DNA of 64,000 nt from Bacteroidota bacterium. GTDB lineage: Bacteria > Bacteroidota > Bacteroidia > Cytophagales > Cyclobacteriaceae. Positions 34,731-43,733 of this stretch are shown here, piece after piece. Numbering within the stretch: the stretch's first letter is position 1; each line of letters starts with the position of its first letter. The notes beneath the pieces were generated by a model, which did not search any database, was not told where the DNA came from, and worked only from the letters and a program-made list of their open reading frames with translations. The stretch lies in NCBI GenBank assembly GCA_947470895.1, contig CANIVF010000011.1:1-64000 (forward strand), in the 5' to 3' direction. The translations under genes were made by a program, and so were the position numbers.

Positions 34731-37181
34731 CTAGTCCTTGTAAATTACCAAAGGGAAATCATTGCCAAATGAATAAGATGACGGAAACTGAGGACTTCCT
34801 TTGTATTGTTCAGAAATTTCAGGAACTCGATTTTCGATATAAATACTAAGTTCTTTTATAGTCAATTTCTTGTCCCCATTGCCATCGGCCTTTCCAGAAA
34901 TTCCTTCTAACAATGAATATGTAAAAGCACCATGTCCAAGTTTTTCAAATTCTGTAGCAAACTGACTTGTTCCAGAGGCCGTTATCCAAAATGATCCGGT
35001 ACTTCTTGCTAGTTGGGCGATTGCCTTTTCTTCTTCGGCACCTCGCTGAGATAAAGTTTCGAGAGCTCCAGCGGACTGGCATGCGTCAAAAATAAAAATC
35101 TGCTTTTGAGCATTGATGGTTTGTGACAACTTTTTTAATTCCGAAGCAGATATGGCTTTTTCCTTAAGAGTGTCATCTTTTCCATACAATTGCGTTATGC
35201 CAGTGGGTACAATGTAGAAGTCGCGATCCTGGGCTGTAGGTCCGCTCATTACTCCATGTCCTGCATAATAAAAAACCAAAACATCCTGTTCTAAAGCATT
35301 TTTTTGGATTAGAGTAAAAGCTTGAATAATATTTTCCCTGGTTGCGTATTCATTACGAATATTAGTTACAATGATTTCCTTGAAGAGCCCATTAGCTATT
35401 TGTTTTAAACTATTTTGAAATGCATCAGCATCGGCTTGTGCATAGTTTAAATTGTATTTTGGGTTTTTGTATTGATTTATTCCAACACTAAAAATAAACA
35501 TTCTAGGCTTGTCATCCGTTGAGCCTTTATAGGAAACGGTAAATTTGATCTTTTCGGATTCGATTCCAACTTTACTCTGAGCTGAGATTGAGAAATAGTT
35601 TTCCTCACCAAATGAAGTGGTGAGTTGTACATCGAAGTGGTAATTACTTTTTCCTTCGTTAGGCTTGATTTTTTGAAGTTTGCCATTTTGAAAAAGGCGA
35701 ACTTCAGTCACTTCCGTGGAGTTCTTTGCCACTTCAACGTCTATTCCAATATTTTTTTTGACGGAGGTAATCTGACTTCCAGCTAATAAAGGACTATTAT
35801 CAATTTCATTGATAACAAGTTGTGGGACTTTGTCAATTACGTCATCGGAATTAAATTCCGAAACTTGTGCCATTCGTGTATCATTGATTAATTCAGAAAA
35901 TAGACGAGGAGTAAATCCTATTTCGTAGCGACTATCTAGTAGGGTTCGTTCATTTGATTTTTTCGAAGTCCAATAAACTTTGGATAAAGCATCTTTAGTC
36001 CCATCAATCCTCCCATCGCGCGCGATGACTGAATAATCTTCATTACTGTCAACAAATATATAACCCACTATAGAATTTGATTGTGCATCGTAGATTTGGT
36101 TTATGTTGTTTTTATACGTGTTAATAAAAAATTTGCCACTTTCGCCAATTCTATATATTCTTTCGAAGTCAACCCCAATCTGATCTGTGGAAAACTTCAT
36201 TGTTTTATTTTCTTCTGTGGTTGTAAATACTACATTATTATTTATCAGATCGACTACATCAAAGGATTGTGTAGAGGTCATCAGTAACAATTTGTCATTA
36301 TAACTAAGACCTTGTTGATAGTAAGTAATGTTAGCAAATTGCCCGTCTTTCATGATTTTTTCTGATCTTATCAATGTGATCGGATCGAGTTGGTAAATAA
36401 AAGTTGAATTTCTAAAGGCTATGGCTGCGGCACCTAATGATAAAGTCATGAGTGCGATTTTACCACCTGCCGACTTGATTTTTAAACCTGACGTAATTAT
36501 TCCAGTTCCGTTTGAATTAAAAAAAGCCGAAGTGTAGATTTCCTTTTCTGAGACTGCCAGTAATTTCTTACTTGGTATATCAAATAAGTTCAAAGGATAT
36601 GAGGACTTTGATTCAATTGCGCCAGCTACTATTCGTTTTCCATCTGGACTTAAATCCAAAACCGACACGCCTCCGCCTTTTATTTTAATATTGAAAATCT
36701 CTAAAAGAAGGTCGATATTAAACACCGAAATATGACCATCTTGCATTCCTACTGCGATCAAATTTTGGCTATCAAGAAATGCAGTACGTGTTACTTGCTT
36801 TGAAAGCTCAAAAGATTTTAAAATAGTTTTGTTCCTCCAGTCAAAAACAATAAGAGAAGACTGTGATACAAAAATTATCCTATCCCCTTGATTGGTGAGT
36901 TTGAAGTCATTGAACTGTGCAACAGGGGCTTGAAGTCTAGCGACAAATTTATTGTTGATAACATCGAATATTTTTATGGTTCTGTCCTGAAAGGCAAATG
37001 CTAAATATTTGCCATTTAAAGAAACGGCCATTCCAGTTTGTTTTGAAATCGTTTTGGTACTGTCGTAACCAAGCCTAACCTTATCAACAGTCTGGGAGCA
37101 ACAATAATTATAAGCAAATAAGCAAATTAGAAGAACCAGTAATTTAAATTGAGTTGTCGGGTTAGTGATGTTTTTTTTCAT
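34731..37181 (-). CDS. secreted WD40-like/caspase protein, copy A
   Basis: Protein of 816 aa. After a signal peptide (to about residue 30) comes a WD40-like propeller region (about 35-300) with strands such as KYLAFAFQDRTIKIFDV and VSVLDLSPDGKRIVAG. A beta-rich middle part follows, then a caspase domain (about 565-790) with His642 in FYYAGHG and Cys701 in IFDACQSAGAL. Both catalytic residues are intact. It is a paralogue of the protein at 38185-40476, with the same 174 residues from catalytic His to the end. Secreted nuclease A lies downstream. Likely a periplasmic or surface protease; substrate unknown. Confidence 0.9.
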   Translation of the reverse strand: MKKNITNPTTQFKLLVLLICLFAYNYCCSQTVDKVRLGYDSTKTISKQTGMAVSLNGKYLAFAFQDRTIKIFDVINNKFVARLQAPVAQFNDFKLTNQGDRIIFVSQSSLIVFDWRNKTILKSFELSKQVTRTAFLDSQNLIAVGMQDGHISVFNIDLLLEIFNIKIKGGGVSVLDLSPDGKRIVAGAIESKSSYPLNLFDIPSKKLLAVSEKEIYTSAFFNSNGTGIITSGLKIKSAGGKIALMTLSLGAAAIAFRNSTFIYQLDPITLIRSEKIMKDGQFANITYYQQGLSYNDKLLLMTSTQSFDVVDLINNNVVFTTTEENKTMKFSTDQIGVDFERIYRIGESGKFFINTYKNNINQIYDAQSNSIVGYIFVDSNEDYSVIARDGRIDGTKDALSKVYWTSKKSNERTLLDSRYEIGFTPRLFSELINDTRMAQVSEFNSDDVIDKVPQLVINEIDNSPLLAGSQITSVKKNIGIDVEVAKNSTEVTEVRLFQNGKLQKIKPNEGKSNYHFDVQLTTSFGEENYFSISAQSKVGIESEKIKFTVSYKGSTDDKPRMFIFSVGINQYKNPKYNLNYAQADADAFQNSLKQIANGLFKEIIVTNIRNEYATRENIIQAFTLIQKNALEQDVLVFYYAGHGVMSGPTAQDRDFYIVPTGITQLYGKDDTLKEKAISASELKKLSQTINAQKQIFIFDACQSAGALETLSQRGAEEEKAIAQLARSTGSFWITASGTSQFATEFEKLGHGAFTYSLLEGISGKADGNGDKKLTIKELSIYIENRVPEISEQYKGSPQFPSSYSFGNDFPLVIYKD

Positions 37182-37523
37182 GCTAATTTGAATAAGTTAG
37201 GATAGTTTGTTTGCCCCTTGCGAACAACATTCGTGTAAGCGCATGTTCGTGGCTCCTTTTATGCCAAAAGATGCGCATGTTTCCATTAAGATGAAATAGC
37301 GTTCTTAATAAATCAGCTGAATTAGTTGATTATCGTAGTAGAGGTAATTTTTGTTCATCGAAGTATACCCAGACATTCCATTTTTGTAGCTACGCAACTA
37401 CAAGGAAGCGTTGTTTAACAATGACACCTGCGCAAGTCCAAGTTGCCACATCAAATGGCTTACCTTGTATATCAGCCTGATTGAATAGATCAATTATCTA
37501 TTTCGTGCTAAATTTCTAAACTT
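37182..37523. other. intergenic region with dispersed-repeat copy R3
   Basis: About 340 bases between caspase A and nuclease B, filled by repeat R3 and by sequence duplicated with 33540-33620. Confidence 0.55.
37236..37413 (+). repeat. dispersed intergenic repeat, copy R3
   Basis: Longest copy. It starts GTAAGCGCATGTTCGT and continues TTTTATGCCAAAAGATG, TTCCATTAAGATGAAATAGC, CATACCCAGACATTCCA and the hairpin TTGTAGctacgcaaCTACAA, then GCGTTG. Its 5' half matches 63803 closely. Confidence 0.72.
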
Positions 37524-37958
37524 TCAGGGTGCCATGGCATTTGGCTGTAGCCCTAATCCTCTCTTACTGTTGCGCGCATCATTCTCCAATCTTGCCCAGG
37601 CAGGATTTTTATCATACGTTTTGTAATGCCAGGCTAATCCCGCTTGTAATAATTTCTCATTGATGGTTGCCCCATGAATGAAAACCATACCGATTATTCT
37701 TTTGTACCGGTCCGTATTCATCTCGTTCACAGTAACTATTTTTTCAAATATATTATCGGATAGAAATTGCTTAGCAACCATTCCGAAATCCTGTCTTTTT
37801 TCCGGGTAGTCAATGCCATGTGACCTGATTTTCATTTGTTTATGGTTAACCAATATGGTGAATGTATCACCATTCGCTAGAGAAACTACTTTTCCAACCC
37901 GTTGGGAAAATGATGCTGGAGGGAGTAGTAAAAGAAGGAGTATTCGAAGTACCCTCAT
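37524..37958 (-). CDS. secreted staphylococcal-type nuclease, copy B (shortened)
   Basis: Close paralogue of nuclease A: 144 aa, signal peptide MRVLRILLLLLLPPASFSQ, core VVSLANGDTF, TDRYKRIIG and WARLENDARNSKRGL. The key Arg, Asp and Glu of the IRSHGIDYPE segment remain, although Cys is changed to Tyr and the preceding Leu to Ser. A TGG-to-TGA change ends the protein ten residues earlier than copy A, and the lost codons are still readable downstream. It may be decaying or still active. It follows caspase B on the same strand, with a group II intron relic in the gap. Confidence 0.85.
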   Translation of the reverse strand: MRVLRILLLLLLPPASFSQRVGKVVSLANGDTFTILVNHKQMKIRSHGIDYPEKRQDFGMVAKQFLSDNIFEKIVTVNEMNTDRYKRIIGMVFIHGATINEKLLQAGLAWHYKTYDKNPAWARLENDARNSKRGLGLQPNAMAP

Positions 37959-38025
37959 AGCGTGTCTGGTGAGAAGTTAGCACGATCCTTTTCAAACTTG
38001 ACTAATGAGTATGAAATCAGTGGAA

Positions 38026-38131
38026 TAACGTATCTCCACAACTTAATGAACCGCGGTGTACGAGCCCCGTACGTACAGTGGTGTGAGAGCCTAGCCCCGT
38101 CAGTTACCACTGGCGGGGGGGGTACTCGATT
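38026..38131 (+). mobile_element. group II intron 3'-end relic (domains V-VI), copy 1
   Basis: It contains TAACGTATCTCCACAACTTA, ATGAACCGCG, then GAGCCCCGTACGTACAGTGG and GTGTGAGAG, and ends GGTACTCGATT. This is the standard 3' end of a bacterial group II intron after its maturase gene. No reverse transcriptase is attached. It lies between caspase B and nuclease B. Confidence 0.68.
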
Positions 38132-38184
38132 ATGCACTGTTTTTTTCTTCGCTTGTATGTAGTTCGTCACTACCCACAGAGCAA

Positions 38185-40476
38185 TTACTTATTAAAAATC
38201 ATAATCGGGAAGTCATTACCGAACGAAAAACTTGCAGGATATTGCGGTTTCCCTTTGTGCTTTTGTGAAAGTTCAGGAACTCTTCGCTCAATATAAGAAC
38301 TTAGTTCTCGAATTGTAATAGTTCCATCTACCATTGAGCTTTCATCCTTGCCTTGAAGTACTTCTAGCAAAGAATAGGTAAATACACCATGTCCAAGTTG
38401 TGCAAACTCTGTTGCAAATTGGTCTGAACCTGCTGCGGTAAGCCAAAATGTACCTGTGCTTCTTGCCAACTGTCCAATAGCTCTTTCCTCTGCCGCACCT
38501 CTGGTTGCCACGGCATCCAATGCTCCACCAGAATGACAGGCATCCAAAATAAATATTTGTTTTTGTGCATTAATACCCATTGATAACTTTTTAATTTCTC
38601 CTGCCGATAATGCTTTTTCTTTTAGCATTGCCTCATTCCCATAAAGCTGAGTGAGGTCATTAGGCACTATATAAAATTCACTAAGCGAATTATTTTCACT
38701 CATTGTACCATGTCCAGCATAATAAAAAACAAACATATCCTGTTCTTTAATGACAGTACTCAAGTCAGCAAATGCTTTAATGATATTGCCTTTTGTTACT
38801 TCTCCGTCATATAATTTTTTTGTTACAATAGACTCAAATAATGCTGATTTATTCTTTTCTAATTGAACTTTAAAAGCCTCCGCATCTGGCAAGGCGTAGT
38901 TAAGCTCATACTTAGGGTTTTGATATTTGTTTACACCAATTATCAACGCATACAGTTTTGGTTTTTCAAGAGCTTCAGTTGCATAATTTACCATCAATTT
39001 AGTTTTTTCTGAATCTATCCCATCTGCCGAAGTGGCAATTGCATAGATATAATTAGTTTCACCAAAAACAGAGCTTAGACTAACATCGAATGTATACCTT
39101 GATGTTGAATTGGATTTTTGAAGATTAACCAATTTTTTGTTTTGATATAGTCGCACCTCATTAACCTTGTCTGCATTTTTAGTAACTTTAAAAGTGATAA
39201 TGATATTTTTTTGTTTCGAACTGTAAGGTGTAACGTTTTGATCTGCGATTGCAACTGATTTGCTATTCACATTGTCCAATTCCAAGACTGGTGTATTTTT
39301 TATATCTTCTGATAAATCTGGTAGCGTATTTGTTCCAACATTCTGATGTATGATGCTGTATAATAAACGAGGACTAAAATATTTTTCTAAAGTAGATTCT
39401 AACGTAGAAGTACTAATCAAATTGTTTCCTTGATATTTACGCCATTCTAATTTTTCAAAAGCACCAGCTGTACCATCTACTCGTCCATCTTTTGCTATCA
39501 CAGCCCAATCATCTCGATCAAAAAACAAATCCGCAACTACTTTTCCTTTTTCTGTATTGAATAGATTAACTATACCATTTCCATAAGGAATCAGATAATA
39601 TTTACCGCCAGCTACTTTGAATGGAAGAAATGTTTTTTTAGTTGAATTAACTTTGCTGATATACGTGCCGATATCTTGTGAAATCAGTTTGCCAGTGGCG
39701 ATATCCCATAACATAATATTTCCCATTTTGTTTACCATAATCAATTGGGTTTCAGAGTCGTTTATTTCATAGTAATGATCATCACTGTTAAATTTAAATA
39801 AGCGTTTTCCTTTTGGATTCAGGATACTTACACCATTATTTAATTCACTAACAATAATATTACCATTATTTAATACATGATATATAATCGGCATAAATGG
39901 TAGCTTCACTGACTTTAAAAGTTGCCAATTTTCTACGGAATAAATATGAAGCGACTCTTCCATCATATTTTTTCCATAAAATATTTTGCCATCACGTGAA
40001 ATTTTGGCCATCCCAAAATCAAACTCATGTAAAACGCGAAAACCGGAATCACTTTTTTCTAAAACGATTGTCTTTGACTTGATGTCAGATGACGCTACTA
40101 TATATTTGTCCAAGTATCTGATACTAAAACCTGGATAAAGTAGAAGGACTTTAGATAAGTCTTCCATTGGTTTAGTTTGCTTTACGGTTTCAGAACTATC
40201 AACGACATTAAATAACCCCATATTATTAATTGATCCATATCTTCCAGTGGATAAGTTTAGTATATTATAATACGATCCAGTCTTTAACGTAATGGTATCT
40301 GTTTCCACGTGTACAACAGTAACCATATTATTTGTAATACTTAACTGAAGCATTCCCAAACCATGCCCAGCACCAAATGTTTCTCTATATCCTTTTTTCT
40401 CCAAGTAACGTTGAGTTTGGGAGTACGAGTTTACTGATAGTATGAGCATTAAAATTGATAGAAGATTATATTTCAT
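38185..40476 (-). CDS. secreted propeller/caspase protein, copy B
   Basis: Protein of 763 aa, paralogue of the protein at 34731-37181. The signal peptide ends near residue 19 (...NSYSQ). The N-terminal region is propeller-like but with weaker WD40 signatures than copy A. The caspase domain (about 510-735) has His589 in FYYAGHG and Cys647 in ILDACHSGGALD, and shares GNDFP near the C-terminus with copy A. Catalytic residues are intact. Nuclease B lies downstream. The N-terminal halves of the two copies have diverged much more than the protease halves, so they probably sense different ligands. Confidence 0.9.
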   Translation of the reverse strand: MKYNLLSILMLILSVNSYSQTQRYLEKKGYRETFGAGHGLGMLQLSITNNMVTVVHVETDTITLKTGSYYNILNLSTGRYGSINNMGLFNVVDSSETVKQTKPMEDLSKVLLLYPGFSIRYLDKYIVASSDIKSKTIVLEKSDSGFRVLHEFDFGMAKISRDGKIFYGKNMMEESLHIYSVENWQLLKSVKLPFMPIIYHVLNNGNIIVSELNNGVSILNPKGKRLFKFNSDDHYYEINDSETQLIMVNKMGNIMLWDIATGKLISQDIGTYISKVNSTKKTFLPFKVAGGKYYLIPYGNGIVNLFNTEKGKVVADLFFDRDDWAVIAKDGRVDGTAGAFEKLEWRKYQGNNLISTSTLESTLEKYFSPRLLYSIIHQNVGTNTLPDLSEDIKNTPVLELDNVNSKSVAIADQNVTPYSSKQKNIIITFKVTKNADKVNEVRLYQNKKLVNLQKSNSTSRYTFDVSLSSVFGETNYIYAIATSADGIDSEKTKLMVNYATEALEKPKLYALIIGVNKYQNPKYELNYALPDAEAFKVQLEKNKSALFESIVTKKLYDGEVTKGNIIKAFADLSTVIKEQDMFVFYYAGHGTMSENNSLSEFYIVPNDLTQLYGNEAMLKEKALSAGEIKKLSMGINAQKQIFILDACHSGGALDAVATRGAAEERAIGQLARSTGTFWLTAAGSDQFATEFAQLGHGVFTYSLLEVLQGKDESSMVDGTITIRELSSYIERRVPELSQKHKGKPQYPASFSFGNDFPIMIFNK

Positions 40477-40513
40477 AGTACTTGTTTCTGGGTGCGTTTA
40501 ATTTTAAAATAGG

Positions 40514-40592
40514 GCCTAGTCAAGTAACCCAAGGGAGTTTCACCCTTAGGTTCTCACGGAACCGTACGTGAAAGTCTCCCTTTATACGGCTC
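40514..40592 (-). mobile_element. group II intron domain V-VI relic, minus strand
   Basis: On the minus strand, 40592-40559 is a 34-nt domain V: GAGCCGTATAAAGGG pairs with CACGTACGGTTC around AGACTTT. Domain VI follows as a hairpin AACCTAAGGG/CCCTTGGGTT, then TTACTTGACT. The exact 34-nt length of domain V supports the call. The maturase gene is missing. Confidence 0.8.
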
Positions 40593-40860
40593 TTCCTGTT
40601 CAATCTCAAATGTATTTCTACATTATGGATATACCAACTTCCAGTGCGCGAATAGATCCGGTCTTTCTTCATGCTTCTTCTTCAACCACCGGAGAAAGAA
40701 AATTCTTATTCGCTTGGGTATTCATAAAGATCAAGCCTAGGCGAGGAGCAGAACTCGAATGGGTGGATGGGCAGTAGCCCAAAGCCAGATAATGATGATG
40801 ACTATCACCTTGGCACGGTTTATCAAAAGAGGATACAAATCTATGCTTGACGACTACCTG

Positions 40861-40978
40861 AACGTATCGCCACAACTGAATGAACCGCTATATTAGAGAC
40901 CTGTGCGTACCGTGGTTGGTGGGAGAGGGAGAGGCTACCTTCATCGGTGAAAAACCCGGTGAGACCGTCTATTCGATT
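40861..40978 (+). mobile_element. group II intron 3'-end relic, copy 2
   Basis: AACGTATCGCCACAACTGAA, TGAACCGC, GACCTGTGCGTACCGTGGTT and the closing TATTCGATT match relic 1 at 38026-38131 block by block. The two differ in the domain V loop region. No maturase remains upstream. Confidence 0.62.
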
Positions 40979-41049
40979 GTTCGCTGACCCTTTAATTGAT
41001 TACTGTTCACGTTGTCTTGTAGCCTGATTCTTAATTTTAATATCAGACA

Positions 41050-42114
41050 CTAGTCCTTCGAGAAGCAAGTCAGTACATCAGTTTTGAAATAAGGTTCTTG
41101 GCCTACCCAAAACATATAATTTATCTTCAGGAAGTCTTTGGCGAAGGCGTGCAACAGGGGAACAATATTGTTATGTGCGTTTTTTTTCTTTTCATCATTT
41201 ATATCACCGGTCTCACCAATGTAATTACCGTCTTGTACTGCAATCCCGAGCGGAACCGTGTAATGTCCTTCATGCATCATAGCAAGGGTATGGTTTAGTT
41301 GTCCTTTTCTTTTCACCATTAAGTCAGGACCGCCAAGTCCAACACCGATTTTCTCACCGTATTGATAAATGCCGCGTAGATAGCCTTTGTCATTTCCGGG
41401 TAGCCATTCACCGGGAATGAAATTAGCATAAATCATGGTAGTTGATTTGGGGAAACTCTTTTTTAAGGCAAGCATGTTCTCTTTTAATGCATTAACATAT
41501 TCCAGTTCGGAAAAACTTGGGTCTTTTACTTCGATCGCAGTTTCCTGGAGATTAATACCTTCTATTTTCCCATCAAATTTATCTCCCAATGCTTCAATTA
41601 GTAATTGAAATTGTTTCCTCACTTTCTTATTCCAGCGTTTTGCAACCCAACCACCAAGGCTTTTATCGTCATTGTATTGCATTACAACACCACTATCGTA
41701 TTCCACATTCAATAAATAGTCGGGAACGGCTTTGTATTTGGGGTTAAATGTTACATCCTGAATTTGGATGAATAGCTTCTTATTATAGCTTTTAAGGTAT
41801 TCATAATCTTCTTTCAAAATTGTAAAATCATATTTTCCTTTCTCAGGTTCAAAGTCACGCCATGAGTACATGATTTGCGCTCCCTTGAACATGGGATGTA
41901 AAAGTAATGGGTGATCTTTTATCAATTCCCTGTCTCTGGCGAAATAGACGAAATGTTGAATGTTGTCTTTGGTAACTGGACATGTAGCGCTTAGATATTT
42001 TTCATAAGCTTTAGCATATCGGTCGCTTTGCTTTGGTTCAGTTGGCTGCCCGTGTAAAACAGTCGTCAAGAAGAACAATAGCAACGTCATCAACTTATCT
42101 AAATTCGACATCAT
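41050..42114 (-). CDS. secreted glycoside hydrolase-like TIM-barrel protein
   Basis: Protein of 354 aa with a signal peptide (to about residue 23, ...LHGQ). QIMYSWRDFEPEKGKYDF (about 80-97) is typical of the first strand region of GH42/GH5-like (beta/alpha)8 barrels. INLQETAIE near 200 provides a candidate acid/base Glu and FWVGQEPYF near the C-terminus a second conserved acidic site. The exact family is not recognised, so substrate is unknown. It is a single gene between intron relics and next to the sugar-uptake locus, which makes a carbohydrate role plausible. Confidence 0.65.
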   Translation of the reverse strand: MMSNLDKLMTLLLFFLTTVLHGQPTEPKQSDRYAKAYEKYLSATCPVTKDNIQHFVYFARDRELIKDHPLLLHPMFKGAQIMYSWRDFEPEKGKYDFTILKEDYEYLKSYNKKLFIQIQDVTFNPKYKAVPDYLLNVEYDSGVVMQYNDDKSLGGWVAKRWNKKVRKQFQLLIEALGDKFDGKIEGINLQETAIEVKDPSFSELEYVNALKENMLALKKSFPKSTTMIYANFIPGEWLPGNDKGYLRGIYQYGEKIGVGLGGPDLMVKRKGQLNHTLAMMHEGHYTVPLGIAVQDGNYIGETGDINDEKKKNAHNNIVPLLHAFAKDFLKINYMFWVGQEPYFKTDVLTCFSKD

Positions 42115-42183
42115 TGTTTCGTTTGTCCTTTAATACAAGACCGTTTTGATTTTTTTGTCATCTGTCCGATTGGTACAAAAGGG

Positions 42184-42320
42184 CTTGCGTACAACGTTTT
42201 GCGGCTTGGTGAAGAAGCGGATTTTGAAGCACTAAACTGTTGGTATACCACAAATGTTGATACAAGGTAGAATGTTTAATTAACCAATGACCCCACGTTT
42301 TTGCCAAGCCGCTGTATGCG
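42184..42320. repeat. attC-like inverted-repeat intergenic element
   Basis: It starts GCGTACAACGTTTTGCGGCT and ends GCCAAGCCGC. GCGGCTTGG pairs with CCAAGCCGC across about 110 bases that include ACCACAAATGTTGATACAAG. I recognise this layout from recurrent Bacteroidota intergenic repeats that resemble integron attC sites. Only one copy is in the window. The right end runs directly into the group II intron-like segment. Confidence 0.5.
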
Positions 42321-42640
42321 CCTAGTATGGTGCATTGATATTCCAGACGGGAATGTAGATATATTATCCAGAGAGTGCAAGACTCTTATGTTGAAGCATC
42401 GGTGCGCATTAGTAAGTTGCAAGGTGGTTTGGATTAATCCAAGCAGTGAAGAAAGCAGGTCTACAATGTCCTCTACTGACGAATAGAAACTACATACAGA
42501 GGCACACTTGTTCGAGTGAGTTAGCACAGCTTAACGAAGCACTTCAGGTGCAACAGAGCAAGTATGTAGATGTAGCAGTGATCGATTGAAAGATAAACGT
42601 CTTACCTGGGGAGGTCTCCTGATGATGTTTACATTAAAGG
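42313..42640 (+). mobile_element. group II intron 5'-end relic (domain I-like)
   Basis: It begins TATGCGCCTAGTATGGTGC, close to the GTGCG intron start. It continues with AGTAAGTTGCAAGGTGGTTT, ATCCAAGCAGTGAAGAAAGC, AGAGGCACACTTGTTCG and CTTACCTGGGGAGGTCTC, all patterns of bacterial group II intron domain I and following sequence. The maturase gene and 3' end are absent, although 3'-end relics lie 1.3-4.3 kb away. Confidence 0.6.
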
Positions 42641-42985
42641 AGATGTCAGTTGATTTTCAAATACTTCGGCCTTTTTTCTGGCAAGAATTTCTGGGACCGC
42701 ATTGATATCTTAATTGAAAGTGAGCGATTCATCAATATCAGGAGATTGAGCCACAAACGTGAAGCGGGCCTCTTTCATCAGGTATTGTCTATGCGGACAA
42801 CTGAAAGCGAGAATATGGGGGCGATTGAAATTCATGTTCTTTAGTGGCAAGCCGGGTGTGAGAACAGTATAAAATACACCAGTGACATTGCTGCCATACC
42901 ATGAAGATGGAATCAACTTTATTTTATCTTGACTTTTTCCTATATTTCAAAGGATCGATAAGAAATAAGTTTATATGGACAATTA

Positions 42986-43645
42986 ATGAAGACCCATACA
43001 CCTACGGAGAAAATTCATAAAGACAGCCGTGTATCTGATGAAAACCAGTCTTCTGGCTTTAGTACAATTTTATTTAAATCAAGTACGAGTCCCGATGAAG
43101 TTGATTTTATTGTTTGGACATCTTTAAAGCAAGGAAACCGTAAAGCATTGGATTATATCTTTGAAAAATACATAAGGTTGCTTTATGCTTATGGAGGAAA
43201 AATTTGGAAGGATGGGGCATTTATTGAAGATTCTATTCAAGATGTGTTTGTTGAACTTTGGAACAGGAGGGAAAAACTGTCGGCAACTAATAATATCAAA
43301 TTTTACTTGCTCAAGTCGTTGCGCAGGCGGATAGTGCGAAAACTTTCAAATGAGCAGCGGGAACGGATGCACCTGTCAAGGATATTTGATTATTCTGATG
43401 AAATAGAGTTTTCCATTGAATCTGATCTTATTCATAATCAAAATGTATTTGAACAAGAGGAGCAACTCACGAAGGCAATGGCCCAGTTGAGTAAGAGACA
43501 GCGCGAAGCCGTTCATTTGAAGTTTTATCAAAAATTGACGTACGTGCAATTGTCCGAAGTATTGGAAATAGACCTGAAATCTTCTTATAAGTTGATTGGG
43601 AAAGCCATAGATTCCCTTCGCAAATTGGTTCGGATGGTTCGCTAA
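42986..43645 (+). CDS. ECF sigma factor (FecI-like)
   Basis: Extracytoplasmic-function sigma-70 factor of 219 aa. Region 2 is visible as ALDYIFEKYIRLLYAYGG and DSIQDVFVELWNRREKL, and region 4 as LSKRQREAVHLKFYQKLTY followed by the recognition helix near YKLIGKAIDSLRK. It has an extra ~45-residue polar N-terminus compared with shorter ECF factors. The FecR anti-sigma gene follows 88 bp later and a SusC with an STN domain after that. This is the standard three-part trans-envelope induction unit, so it should activate the susCD operon when substrate binds. Confidence 0.92.
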   Translation: MKTHTPTEKIHKDSRVSDENQSSGFSTILFKSSTSPDEVDFIVWTSLKQGNRKALDYIFEKYIRLLYAYGGKIWKDGAFIEDSIQDVFVELWNRREKLSATNNIKFYLLKSLRRRIVRKLSNEQRERMHLSRIFDYSDEIEFSIESDLIHNQNVFEQEEQLTKAMAQLSKRQREAVHLKFYQKLTYVQLSEVLEIDLKSSYKLIGKAIDSLRKLVRMVR

Positions 43646-43733
43646 AACATATTTTCAAAAAAAACACAACAAAAGAGGGGTAAAAAATATTTGTTGTGCT
43701 TTTACTGAATATGCATTGTCTGCAACTGTTCAA

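Larger units (their letters stand above)
40477..41049. other. intergenic region with two group II intron relics
   Basis: About 570 bases with no intact gene. It holds a minus-strand domain V-VI and a plus-strand intron 3' end, listed separately. The sequence between them (40600-40860) was not identified. Confidence 0.55.
42115..42985. other. intergenic region with attC-like repeat and intron 5' relic
   Basis: About 870 bases. They hold an inverted-repeat intergenic element (42184-42320) and a group II intron domain I-like segment. From about 42650 comes unidentified sequence in which a minus-strand frame (42710-42916) looks partly protein-like (TPGLPLKNMNFNRPH) but could not be placed. Confidence 0.5.

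Noticed and set aside
37962-38162. 66-residue plus-strand ORF between caspase B and nuclease B
   Set aside because: Its sequence is translated group II intron 3' structure (LMNRGVRAPYVQWC pattern), not an independent gene.
40669-40875. 68-residue minus-strand ORF near the intron relics
   Set aside because: It may be a decayed maturase tail but the sequence is too degenerate to support a call.
42276-42527. 83-residue minus-strand ORF
   Set aside because: It overlaps intron domain I-like sequence whose RNA pattern explains the conservation better than coding does.
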